A DNA stretch of 13,095 bases from an uncultured Bacilli bacterium (lineage in GTDB: Bacteria; Bacillota_I; Bacilli_A; RF39; UBA660): positions 8,195 to 21,289 of the forward strand of contig CAJUTW010000026.1 of assembly GCA_910589335.1 (NCBI GenBank), written 5' to 3'. The notes below the pieces were generated by a model that was not told the DNA's origin, did not search any database, and was given only the letters and a program-made list of their open reading frames with translations. The position numbers and the translations under genes are program-made. Below are positions 1 to 7,375 of the stretch, in pieces (position 1 is the first letter of the stretch; every line of letters begins with the position of its first letter).

Positions 1-8
1 TTACTACA

Positions 9-59
9 CACCTCCTATTATCATAATTATATTATAATTTTCCAATTAATAAAAGAAAA
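9..59 (-). promoter_or_regulatory. Shine-Dalgarno and possible promoter of a gene beyond the left edge
   Basis: On the minus strand the sequence AGGAGGT (positions 16-10) is a near-perfect Shine-Dalgarno, and its start codon should lie at or just beyond position 1. A TATAAT lies at 36-31 with only a weak -35 candidate. A second pair, TTGGAA (45-40) with 17 bases to GATAAT (22-17), sits so close that transcription would begin inside the Shine-Dalgarno, so it is less likely. The off-window gene lies downstream of the cps regulatory operon and may belong to the same polysaccharide locus; that is inference. Confidence 0.5.
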
Positions 60-88
60 AATAAAAAATACAGAATATTTCTGTATTT
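53..88 (-). terminator. Intrinsic terminator after the cpsC-cpsD-cpsB operon
   Basis: An inverted repeat AAATACAG (66-73) and CTGTATTT (81-88) gives 8 bp, extendable to 10 bp with a 3-base loop. Read on the minus strand it begins four bases after the stop of the phosphatase gene and is followed by TTTATTTTTTCTTTT. Position and U-rich tail fit a rho-independent terminator. Confidence 0.75.
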
Positions 89-92
89 AATC

Positions 93-821
93 TTATCTTA
101 AAATTCCAATTTCTTCATTATTAATAACTTTATCAAAATTATTTACTAATAAATTTTCAACATAAGCTGCATCTTTTGTAATTTTTAAAAGTTTTTTTCT
201 TAATTTCTTTTCACTATAATTGACTTGATGATGAACATCACTTCCCAAAAAACTAATATAATGCTTTTTTAATAAATATTTTAATGTTTTAAGAGAAGTC
301 TTTCCATATTTTCCAAAAAGACTAGTAAAATTCCCTTGTAAATGCACTCCCATTCGTAAGTACTCTTCAGCTATTTCTGGATGTTCTTGAAATCTACTAT
401 ATCGTTCTGGATGAGCTAATATTGGAATATAACCATTACTAATCAAAAGTGAAATAATTTCTGAAGTATTATTATAAATTGGTCCCATAGGAAATTCAAA
501 TAATATATATTTACTATTATTTAAAGTACATATTTCATCTTTTTCTAATAAATCAAGAAAATTATCTGTAAAGAATATTTCATTTCCTAAATATATTTTA
601 ATATCAATATTTTCTTCTGCTAATTTACTTTTTAATTTTTCAAATAAAGCTTTTTTTTCTGTATTATTACAATTAAATTTACTATTTTCAATATAGTGAG
701 GAGTTAGAATAATTTCATCTATCCCCTGTTTCTTAGACTCTTTTAATAAATTAATAGCCTCATCAATCGAATTACAGCCATCATCTATTCCAAAAAGAAT
801 ATGCGAATGTAAATCTTTCAT
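93..821 (-). CDS. cpsB: CpsB/CapC/YwqE-type PHP-domain protein-tyrosine phosphatase
   Basis: This is a manganese-dependent tyrosine phosphatase of the PHP family, which removes phosphate from the tyrosine cluster of the partner CpsD kinase and so tunes capsule or exopolysaccharide synthesis. The 242 residues match the family length. PHP metal ligands are visible: D3, H5 and H7 in DLHSH, H42 in TPHY, E81 in GNE, H137 with E139 and R140 in AHPERY, and D195 with H197 in GSDVH. There is no signal peptide or membrane segment, so it is cytosolic. The ATG overlaps the kinase stop by one base (TAATG), which indicates translational coupling. It is the last gene of the operon and is followed by a terminator. 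In streptococci the phosphatase gene precedes cpsC and cpsD, so the order differs here. The family call is firm; the exact polymer controlled is unknown. Confidence 0.93.
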   Translation of the reverse strand: MKDLHSHILFGIDDGCNSIDEAINLLKESKKQGIDEIILTPHYIENSKFNCNNTEKKALFEKLKSKLAEENIDIKIYLGNEIFFTDNFLDLLEKDEICTLNNSKYILFEFPMGPIYNNTSEIISLLISNGYIPILAHPERYSRFQEHPEIAEEYLRMGVHLQGNFTSLFGKYGKTSLKTLKYLLKKHYISFLGSDVHHQVNYSEKKLRKKLLKITKDAAYVENLLVNNFDKVINNEEIGILR

Positions 822-1531
822 TAATTATTTCCTTGGTCTCCATAATAATCATTATTATAATAATAGCTATAATATCCATTTCCTTGCATAGGAGCTTTAT
901 TTAATATAACACCATTTATTTTAGCATTAGCTTGTTCAAATTGTTTTTTTGCCCTTTCTAAATTTTCCATCTTTGTTTTTTTAGCAGAAACAGTTAACAT
1001 ATTAATATCAGACATAGTTGCTAAAATAAGCGAATCACTTAATCCAATTACAGGAGCACAATCCATAATAATTAAATCATATTTTCTTTTTAACCTATCT
1101 AATAACATTTTATTATTTTCACTTGCAAGTAATTCTACAGGATTTGGTGGCATAGGTCCTGTTGGTAATAAATCTATATTTTTATCAAAAGTTGGAAATA
1201 TATATTTTTCTAATGGGATATTTTCTTTATAATTTAACATTAAATTAGAATACCCTCCACTAGTAACATTCATTATTTCAAAAATTTCATGTTGTCTACC
1301 ACGTCTTAAATCAGCATCTATTAATAATACTTTTTTTCCTTCTTGTGCATAAGCAACAGCCAAATTTGCAGTAACAAAACTTTTTCCATCACTTGCTTCT
1401 GGAGAAGTATTAATAATTATTTTAATATCTTTATCTAATGATGAAAAAGCTAAATTTGTACGTATACTTCTAATTGATTCAGCAAATAATGATTTTGGAT
1501 TTCTATTAATAACTAAATCTTTATTTTTCAT
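821..1531 (-). CDS. cpsD: CpsD/CapB/YwqD-type bacterial tyrosine kinase
   Basis: This is the cytosolic catalytic half of a split Gram-positive BY-kinase. It autophosphorylates on C-terminal tyrosines when bound to the membrane adaptor encoded just upstream, and the system governs polysaccharide chain assembly. The P-loop is SPEASDGKS (43-51), with Asp where the family usually has Glu before GKS. Walker A' is LLIDADLRR (69-77) and Walker B is LIIMD (153-157). The C-terminus carries seven tyrosines within residues 220-230, the expected phosphorylation cluster. Its 236 residues are normal for the family. Four bases separate the CpsC stop from this ATG, and a GAGAGGG Shine-Dalgarno lies within the end of the CpsC gene. 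Its stop overlaps the phosphatase start. A MinD-like ParA ATPase is the other P-loop possibility, but the tyrosine tail and neighbours argue against it. Confidence 0.94.
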   Translation of the reverse strand: MKNKDLVINRNPKSLFAESIRSIRTNLAFSSLDKDIKIIINTSPEASDGKSFVTANLAVAYAQEGKKVLLIDADLRRGRQHEIFEIMNVTSGGYSNLMLNYKENIPLEKYIFPTFDKNIDLLPTGPMPPNPVELLASENNKMLLDRLKRKYDLIIMDCAPVIGLSDSLILATMSDINMLTVSAKKTKMENLERAKKQFEQANAKINGVILNKAPMQGNGYYSYYYNNDYYGDQGNN

Positions 1532-1535
1532 AAAC

Positions 1536-2198
1536 TTAATCCCTCTCTACTTTTGGAACAACACCTAACACTGTTAATCCTAATTTATTTTCTATTTCTT
1601 CACTTGTTTTAATAGTTGTGTCAAAATAATACATTACAAAAATTACTCCACCTGATAAGACTAAAGCTACTAAAACATAAATTAAATTATCTTTTACATA
1701 ATTTACATTAAATGATTTGTTATTGCTATCTGCTTTATCAATTACAGAAACATTATTTAATTTATAAAACTTTTGAATTTCTGTCATAAACACACTTGCT
1801 ATTTCATTAGCTATTTTAGCAGCTTGTTTATTATCAGCATCACTTACACTAATTCTAATTATCTCTGTATTTTCAACTGCAGTAACATTAATATTATCAG
1901 ACAATTCTAAAGCAGAATAACTAAGTCCTAAATTACTAATAACCTCATTCAAAACAGTTCTAGATTTAATTATTTCTGAATATGTTCCAACCAAACTTTT
2001 ATTTAATTGAACTTCAGTACTATTATAATCTTTACTATCACTAACTAGTACTATTGTTGTACTACTTCTATACATTGGAACTCTAGTAATAGTTGTAATT
2101 ACATTACCAATACCAACAACTAATATCACAGTTATAATCATCCATGAAAGTTTATTTTTGAAGTAATCAAACAATTCTTTTAAATTTATTTCTTCCAT
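1536..2198 (-). CDS. cpsC: CpsC/CapA/YveK-type Wzz chain-length and kinase adaptor protein
   Basis: This is the membrane adaptor of the tyrosine-kinase system. Its family sets polysaccharide chain length and activates the CpsD kinase through a cytosolic C-terminal tail. The protein has a short N-terminal cytosolic segment, a first membrane helix at about residues 18-37 and an extracytoplasmic domain of about 130 residues. A second helix follows at about 171-192, then a 28-residue cytosolic tail ending in KVERD. The P-M-Y-R-S-S stretch right after the first helix is typical of Wzz proteins. The 220-residue length matches CapA and CpsC, not the longer Wzc proteins with a fused kinase. It is the first gene of a three-gene operon with its own promoter upstream. 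An AAGGAG lies 13 bases before the ATG, with AAGTGG closer, so the exact ribosome site is unclear, but no better start exists. Confidence 0.92.
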   Translation of the reverse strand: MEEINLKELFDYFKNKLSWMIITVILVVGIGNVITTITRVPMYRSSTTIVLVSDSKDYNSTEVQLNKSLVGTYSEIIKSRTVLNEVISNLGLSYSALELSDNINVTAVENTEIIRISVSDADNKQAAKIANEIASVFMTEIQKFYKLNNVSVIDKADSNNKSFNVNYVKDNLIYVLVALVLSGGVIFVMYYFDTTIKTSEEIENKLGLTVLGVVPKVERD

Positions 2199-2229
2199 TT
2201 AAAAACCACTTCTCCTTTTTTTCGTTTTC

Positions 2230-2258
2230 ATTATAGCACAAAATTAAATAATAATCAA
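2230..2258 (-). promoter_or_regulatory. Sigma-A-type promoter of the cpsC-cpsD-cpsB operon
   Basis: On the minus strand TTGATT (2258-2253) is followed after exactly 17 bases by TATAAT (2235-2230). The TG one base before the -10 (TGC-TATAAT) makes it an extended -10 promoter. The distal base pairs of the gltX terminator stem overlap the -35 element. Confidence 0.75.
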
Positions 2259-2302
2259 TAAATAAAAATATAAGACATCTAATTCTTATATTTTTATTTA
2301 TT
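2257..2302 (-). terminator. Intrinsic terminator of gltX
   Basis: An 18-bp perfect stem is formed by 2257-2274 and 2285-2302 with a 10-base loop. The stem is almost all A-T. On the minus strand the second arm is T-rich and runs into TTGATTATTATTTAATTTTG. The gltX stop codon (2296-2294) lies inside the first arm, so the terminator starts within the end of the gene. Confidence 0.6.
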
Positions 2303-3946
2303 ACTATAAAGTTCTATTCTTTCCAAGATTCTAGCTTTTCCAAGTATTTTCATAATACTAAATAAATCTGGTGATTGTTTTCTTCCAGTTATCATTACTC
2401 TAATAGCTTCACATATATCTCCAACATGTCCCTTATAAAGCTCTGAATTGTTTTTATACTCTTTAGGACTTGTTGCATATCCATTATCACTTGCGAAATC
2501 CCTAACACCATTAAACCATTCTTCATTAGAAACATCTAAATTTAAATAATTATTAACATAATCTAAAACTAAATCAATATCATAAACTTTTTCTGTATCT
2601 AATTTAGAATATTTTTCTTTTTTAAACATACTATCTATTGCATAAGAAAACTCTTCTTTAACATCACTATATTTAGCAATATCTTTACGAGGTCTAGCCC
2701 CATCTTTTTCAATACTTAAAAACTTAATCATATCTAATTTGTTTTCTTCTAAAATACTAGCATATTCTTGATCATATTTTTTTGCAAATTCTAATGTTTC
2801 AAAATAAACTTCTTCTCCTGTTTTTCTAGAAAAATACGTTTTACAAATATTATTAAACTTTGCCTCATCAAAACTAGTTCCACCTATTGCCATTTTTTCA
2901 AATGTAAAAGTAAAATCTTCTATTTTCTTATCTTGATTTTTTAAATACCATTCCTCAAAATTAGTATTAGCAATAGTCGCTAAATAAAGATGAAGTGCAT
3001 CAATTGGAATTCCTCCTTCTTCATAAAACTTAACTCCTGCCCAAGGATCTTTTCTTTTACTCAGTTTTCTAATTGTTCCTGTTTCTTGATCTTTAATTGT
3101 AATAGGAGCAATATGCGCATATTTTACTGGTTTAAAATCTAATATTTGAAACAATTGATAATGTAGAGGTAAACTAGATACCCACTCATCCCCTCGAATA
3201 ACATGAGTAGTATGCATTAAATGATCATCGATAGCATGTGCTAAATGATATGTAGGTGTTTTATCTTTTTTTAATAAAACTGTATCAACATCATGCTCAG
3301 GAAATTTAATTTTACCCTTAATACAATCAACAAATTCAATAGTATTTTTAGAATTACCTGGACTTTTTAATCTTATAACATATTCTTCACCATTATCTAA
3401 TTTTTCTCTAACTTCGTCTATTGATAAATCTCTATCAACTGCATAATGTCCATAAATACCAATTTTAACTTTATTAATTGCTTGTTCTTCTTTAATTGCA
3501 TTTTGTTCATCTTCACTCATAAAACATGGATAAGCTAATCCTTTTATAATTAAATCTTTTACATATGCTTGATAAATTTCTGTTCTATCACTTTGCTTAT
3601 AAGGACCATACTCTCCAGAAAAACTATATCCTTCATTAGGAAGAATATTAAAACCATGTAAAACCCCAGTAATATTTTCAATACCACCATCTATCATTCT
3701 TTTTTGATCAGTATCTTCAATTCTTAAATAAAAAACACCCCTACTTTGTCTTGCATAAATCATATCACAAAAAGCACTAAATAAATTACCTAAATGTACA
3801 CTCCCTGTTGGACTAGGACCATATCTAGTAACCATACAATTATCATCTAATTCTCTTTCTGGATATAATTTCTCATAATAGTCTCTATCATGTTCTAAAT
3901 TCGGAAATAACAAATCAGCTAATTCTTTTCTTTCTTCTTCTGTCAT
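2294..3946 (-). CDS. gltX: Glutamyl-tRNA synthetase
   Basis: This enzyme charges tRNA-Glu with glutamate in the cytosol. Many Gram-positive forms also mischarge tRNA-Gln for later amidation by GatCAB; whether this one does cannot be read from sequence alone. The class I signature is at residues 40-60, with HLGN in the HIGH position (51-54), LRIEDTD at 74-80, and KLSKR at 294-298 as the KMSKS loop. The protein is 550 residues, longer than the roughly 480-residue Bacillus type and similar in length to a variant I associate with clostridia and related anaerobes that begins with an extra 35-40 residues before the Rossmann fold; that extension is visible here. Shine-Dalgarno GAGGTG lies five bases before the ATG. 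It is a single-gene unit that separates the LCP gene from the other cps regulators. Confidence 0.96.
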   Translation of the reverse strand: MTEEERKELADLLFPNLEHDRDYYEKLYPERELDDNCMVTRYGPSPTGSVHLGNLFSAFCDMIYARQSRGVFYLRIEDTDQKRMIDGGIENITGVLHGFNILPNEGYSFSGEYGPYKQSDRTEIYQAYVKDLIIKGLAYPCFMSEDEQNAIKEEQAINKVKIGIYGHYAVDRDLSIDEVREKLDNGEEYVIRLKSPGNSKNTIEFVDCIKGKIKFPEHDVDTVLLKKDKTPTYHLAHAIDDHLMHTTHVIRGDEWVSSLPLHYQLFQILDFKPVKYAHIAPITIKDQETGTIRKLSKRKDPWAGVKFYEEGGIPIDALHLYLATIANTNFEEWYLKNQDKKIEDFTFTFEKMAIGGTSFDEAKFNNICKTYFSRKTGEEVYFETLEFAKKYDQEYASILEENKLDMIKFLSIEKDGARPRKDIAKYSDVKEEFSYAIDSMFKKEKYSKLDTEKVYDIDLVLDYVNNYLNLDVSNEEWFNGVRDFASDNGYATSPKEYKNNSELYKGHVGDICEAIRVMITGRKQSPDLFSIMKILGKARILERIELYSNK

Positions 3947-3993
3947 AAATACACCTCTTTTTATATCAAATTAACTACTCATATAATACAATA

Positions 3994-4025
3994 TTTTACA
4001 AAAAAAAGAAACCTAAATTGTAAAA
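3994..4025. repeat. Inverted repeat in the gltX-LCP divergent intergenic region
   Basis: Perfect 8-base arms TTTTACAA (3994-4001) and TTGTAAAA (4018-4025) are separated by 16 bases, in the 123-base gap between two divergent genes. It lies upstream of the plus-strand -10 at 4053 and close to where the gltX promoter must be, so it could be an operator. It could also be chance in AT-rich DNA. Confidence 0.35.
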
Positions 4026-4029
4026 ATAC

Positions 4030-4058
4030 TTTTTAATATGAAAAAACTATTATATAAT
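4030..4058 (+). promoter_or_regulatory. Promoter of the LCP gene
   Basis: A consensus TATAAT at 4053-4058 has only a weak -35 (TTTTTA, 4030-4035) 17 bases upstream. Transcription would start near 4065. That makes the ATG at 4070 almost leaderless and leaves the Shine-Dalgarno at 4072-4079 usable only for the TTG at 4088. Confidence 0.55.
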
Positions 4059-4087
4059 AAAAAAACAAGATGGAAGGAGTGATTCTT

Positions 4088-5947
4088 TTGAAAAAGAAAA
4101 AAGTAAAAAGAAAAATAAAATTTAAAAAAATATTTAAAAAGACTAATTTTTATCTTGGAATAATTCAAATAATCTTAAGTATTATATTATTATTTACAAT
4201 TATTAATATAAAAATATTAAGTCTTAAATATATAATACCAATTATTTTAATAATAACTATTATAAATTTTTTATCTATATTATTTTTATCAAAAAGTAAG
4301 AAAAAAAAGACTAAAATAATTTCAAAAACGATTTCGTTATTATTATCAATAATTTTTCTAATAAGTACTATAATTATTAATCAAGTATATCTATCTATGA
4401 ATAATATGTTCAAAAATGATTCATATATTGATTATTCTGTATTAGTTTTAAAAAATTCTAAATATCAAAAAATAAATAATTTAGATAACAAAATAATTGG
4501 TTTTTATATCGATGACAAGTACAATGAAAGTGCAAAAAATAGCTTAGATAAAAAAATTTCAACTGAATATATTGGCTATAGTTCAATAAATGAATTAAAA
4601 AACGCTCTAATTTCTCAAGAAATTGATGGAATGCTTATTATGGATTCTTATCTAGAAATTGATGACATTGAAACACAAGAAGTAAAAGAAGAAAATAATG
4701 ATAACCAAATATCTGAAAGTGATCAATTATTACTTAATTCTATTAAAGATTTTGATACTAAATCTAAAATTATATATAATTTTAAAATTAAAGTGGATAA
4801 TTCTAAAAAATCAAAAAAAATTGATTTAGATAAAGGTAGTTTTGCAATATACATAAGTGGTCAAGATTCATTTGATACAAAAGTTAGTGAAACATCTAGA
4901 AGTGATGTAAATTTACTAATGATTGTCAATTTAAAATCTAAACAGATTTTAATAATTTCTATTCCAAGAGATTACTACATAAATATTTCAAGTAAAAAAG
5001 CTCTTGATAAATTAACTCATATTTCATTATATGGTAGTGATGAAACAATGAAGAGTTTAGGTGAATTATTGGACGTTAATATTGATTATTTTGTTAAATT
5101 TAATTTTACAACTTTTATGAAAGCAATTGAATATATGTTACCCCTTGATGTTTATAGTGATTATGATTTTACTACTTCTATTTATGATCAAACAATTGGT
5201 AATAGTTATACATTTAAAAAAGGCTATAATCATATAACTAATGGAAAAATGGCTTTACAATTTGTTAGAGCTAGAAAGAATTTTGCTGAAGGAGATAGAC
5301 AAAGAGGAATAAATCAATCAAGATTTTTAAGAGCAGTAATTAATAAAGCATCTTCTCCATCCATTTTATTAAAGTATAATAAAATATTAAAAGCTTTAGA
5401 AGGAACATTCTTATCTAATATATCTAATGAAAGTATCCAAGAAATAGTTAACTATGTTTTAAATAATAATGGTTCTTTTAACATTCATTCTTTCTATTTA
5501 GATGGCAGTGATGCTAATAGACCTACTTATTCTGGAGGAAGACAACCTTTATATGTTATGATTCCAAATCAACAAAGTATTGAAAATACTAAAGTATTAA
5601 TTAATGATGTTTTAAATGGTAAAATACCAGAAATAGAACAGGACGCTTCAGAACTAGCCGATATAAAAAACAGTCATATAGTAACTGAAGATATTGGTAA
5701 AATAAACAATTATACTCCTAATTATAATTATTCTTCTAATTTTAATAACAAAAATAATAATATAACAGAAAATAACAAAGTACCAGATATAGAAAATAAC
5801 GAAGACAATAACAATCAATTAGATGAAGAAAACAATAATGAGTCTAATACAGAAGATAAAGAAGAAGATAAACCAGTTGAACCAGTTAAACCACCAACAG
5901 AATCAATTACCCCACCTATAACAGAAAACGAAGAAAATAATAATTAA
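4088..5947 (+). CDS. CpsA-like LytR-CpsA-Psr (LCP) family wall-polymer transferase
   Basis: LCP proteins attach lipid-linked polymers (teichoic acid, capsule) to peptidoglycan outside the membrane. I choose TTG 4088: GGAAGGAG (4072-4079) sits eight bases before it, whereas an in-frame ATG at 4070 overlaps that site and has no Shine-Dalgarno; the latter adds six residues (MEGVIL). From the TTG start (619 residues): a Lys-rich tail of about 20 residues, three membrane helices at about 21-43, 47-68 and 79-101, an accessory domain at about 112-240, and the LCP domain at about 250-420. The LCP domain shows ISGQDSFD, SRSDVNLLM, SIPRDYY and an R-A-R...GDRQRG cluster, the expected phosphate- and metal-binding residues. 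An Asn/Glu-rich, finally Pro-rich tail of about 80 residues may span the wall. Three helices plus an accessory domain resemble streptococcal CpsA, which fits the nearby CpsB/C/D genes. Confidence 0.9.
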   Translation: MKKKKVKRKIKFKKIFKKTNFYLGIIQIILSIILLFTIINIKILSLKYIIPIILIITIINFLSILFLSKSKKKKTKIISKTISLLLSIIFLISTIIINQVYLSMNNMFKNDSYIDYSVLVLKNSKYQKINNLDNKIIGFYIDDKYNESAKNSLDKKISTEYIGYSSINELKNALISQEIDGMLIMDSYLEIDDIETQEVKEENNDNQISESDQLLLNSIKDFDTKSKIIYNFKIKVDNSKKSKKIDLDKGSFAIYISGQDSFDTKVSETSRSDVNLLMIVNLKSKQILIISIPRDYYINISSKKALDKLTHISLYGSDETMKSLGELLDVNIDYFVKFNFTTFMKAIEYMLPLDVYSDYDFTTSIYDQTIGNSYTFKKGYNHITNGKMALQFVRARKNFAEGDRQRGINQSRFLRAVINKASSPSILLKYNKILKALEGTFLSNISNESIQEIVNYVLNNNGSFNIHSFYLDGSDANRPTYSGGRQPLYVMIPNQQSIENTKVLINDVLNGKIPEIEQDASELADIKNSHIVTEDIGKINNYTPNYNYSSNFNNKNNNITENNKVPDIENNEDNNNQLDEENNNESNTEDKEEDKPVEPVKPPTESITPPITENEENNN

Positions 5948-5989
5948 AAAAACTGAAGATGAACTATGTGTTTCAAAACTTCAGTTTTT
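5948..5989. terminator. Bidirectional terminator between convergent genes
   Basis: A perfect 11-bp stem AAAAACTGAAG (5948-5958) and CTTCAGTTTTT (5979-5989) encloses a 20-base loop with a small inner pairing (TGAA/TTCA). On the plus strand CTTTTTAT follows; on the minus strand the arm itself ends in T and runs on into TTAATTA. It lies one base after the LCP stop and four bases from the peptidase stop, so it serves both convergent units. Confidence 0.85.
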
Positions 5990-5993
5990 CTTT

Positions 5994-6665
5994 TTATCTC
6001 TTTTTTATTAAAGACTTATTTTTAATCATTAAAAAATCATAAGTATTATTAAACATATTTGTAATTATCGTCTCATAAGAATAAGTTGTATCTATTTGTA
6101 AGTCACCTGTTTTATTAGGATTTGCTACATAAATTTCTTGATTATTTTTATTTACACTAGTAAGAGCAATATAATGACCATAATTAGAAAATGTTCTGGG
6201 ATGATTTACACATCCTTTAGGACCAACTAAAATCAAAGCCATATATTCATCCATAAGCATATTAATAACTTGTTCTTTTTTTAATAAAGGATATTCATAA
6301 CTAATTTTAACAAGTTTATACTCCAATTCAAACTTCTTTTTATCAATTAATTCTTGTAGTAAATATATAAAACTTAAAGTTACTAACCCATATCTATTTT
6401 TTTCTTTATTAGTAAAAAAATCTAATAAATTACCATTTTCATCTAATAATATTATTTTTGCTACTTCTATAGGATCAATATCATAACCTATACTTGATAA
6501 AATAGTCGCTATTGAAGAAGGTCCACAACCAAAATCTTTTAAATTCCAATTAGGAATTCCATCATACCCGTCTATATTACTATATGTATATTGTTTATAT
6601 CGTTGAGTATATTTTCTTCCAAATTCATTAGGTAAAATAATATCAAAATTCTCATTAAAACTCAT
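5994..6665 (-). CDS. C39-like (papain-fold) cysteine peptidase family protein
   Basis: This is a 223-residue protein of the Peptidase_C39_2 type. The predicted catalytic Cys47 lies in DFGCGPSSIA, followed by a helix and the typical I-x-V-A-K stretch. The His lies in YGHYIALTS (H164) and the third residue in ANPN (N182). C39 peptidases in bacteriocin exporters cleave double-glycine leaders, but stand-alone members like this act on varied or unknown peptides. I see no signal peptide or membrane helix, so it should act in the cytosol unless exported unconventionally. The ATG overlaps the upstream gene's TGA stop by four bases (ATGA), so the two are translationally coupled. It ends the unit at a shared bidirectional terminator. 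Substrate is unknown; the neighbours suggest a short peptide or an N-blocked amino acid compound, which is inference only. Confidence 0.82.
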   Translation of the reverse strand: MSFNENFDIILPNEFGRKYTQRYKQYTYSNIDGYDGIPNWNLKDFGCGPSSIATILSSIGYDIDPIEVAKIILLDENGNLLDFFTNKEKNRYGLVTLSFIYLLQELIDKKKFELEYKLVKISYEYPLLKKEQVINMLMDEYMALILVGPKGCVNHPRTFSNYGHYIALTSVNKNNQEIYVANPNKTGDLQIDTTYSYETIITNMFNNTYDFLMIKNKSLIKKR

Positions 6666-7360
6666 TTTACTCCTTTTTGTAACTTTTTTACAAAAGTAGA
6701 AGTCTTTTCAATAGAATCTGACATCGAATTAATAAAAGAAATTAACAAATCAACATTTTCTATTTTTAATGATCTTATTTTTCTCTTAATTTCTAATTGA
6801 AAAGCATCAGTAATAAGAGAACATTGCCTAGTTACTTGACCTCCCAAATATTCCCTACCATGATCAACTGTAATTCCATTTTCTAAAAAATTATCCTCGA
6901 ATATCTTAACAATTTCAATATTACAATTTTTATAATTATCATGCCATAAACTACAATCATATTTCTTACTATTAGTACAACCATGAAGATCTATCACTAA
7001 AAACAGAGAATAAAATTTAACTAGCTTTTTTAATAATATTAAATAATCATTATCAACTTGCGACAAAGTATAGCCTAATGGAAAATTAGGATCATCATTA
7101 TCATTAAAAGTTCGAACCATAAAAGAACAATTACACTTATTCGCTAAATAAATAGCTAAAGCTCCAGTTAAATAATCACTTGCTTTAATATTTTGATTTC
7201 TACACTGTTTTACCGCATGAGGTGCAGATAAAATTATTGGATTAGCACCAATTTTATATTTATAATTTTTATTATTAATTTTTAATCCATTTTTATTATT
7301 TACTAAAAATTGAGAATTTATATTTCTTAATTCATTAATTATATTATTTGTTTTAACCAC
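6662..7360 (-). CDS. N-formylglutamate amidohydrolase-like metal hydrolase
   Basis: The family (FGase, related to HutG) are zinc hydrolases that release formate from N-formylglutamate or cleave similar N-acyl compounds. Family landmarks are SAPHA (45-49), IDLHG (123-127, a likely metal-binding Asp/His pair) and GGQVTRQ (173-179), followed by a carboxylate motif QLEI (188-191). The 232 residues are at the short end of the family. No histidine-degradation genes are nearby, so a HutG role is unsupported. The start is a problem: GTG 7360 overlaps the AAGGAG Shine-Dalgarno, and no ATG, GTG or TTG lies in frame at a normal distance; ATA (7342) and ATT (7339) are further in. A 21-residue ORF ends 15 bases upstream, so coupling or an unusual start is possible. 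The first 30 residues are uncertain. Confidence 0.75.
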   Translation of the reverse strand: MVKTNNIINELRNINSQFLVNNKNGLKINNKNYKYKIGANPIILSAPHAVKQCRNQNIKASDYLTGALAIYLANKCNCSFMVRTFNDNDDPNFPLGYTLSQVDNDYLILLKKLVKFYSLFLVIDLHGCTNSKKYDCSLWHDNYKNCNIEIVKIFEDNFLENGITVDHGREYLGGQVTRQCSLITDAFQLEIKRKIRSLKIENVDLLISFINSMSDSIEKTSTFVKKLQKGVK

Positions 7361-7375
7361 TCCTTTTTTATATTT

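Noticed and set aside
17..45. TTGGAA-17-GATAAT as the promoter of the off-window gene
   Set aside because: The -10 lies directly against the AGGAGGT Shine-Dalgarno, so the transcript would lack part of its ribosome site. The spacing match is probably chance in AT-rich DNA.
2294..3946. A T-box leader for gltX
   Set aside because: Only 123 bases separate gltX from the divergent LCP gene, with no T-box consensus or antiterminator-terminator pair visible.
6662..7360. Calling the amidohydrolase-like gene hutG
   Set aside because: The family motifs support an FGase fold, but no other histidine-utilisation gene is nearby and the neighbours point elsewhere, so the pathway name is unsupported.
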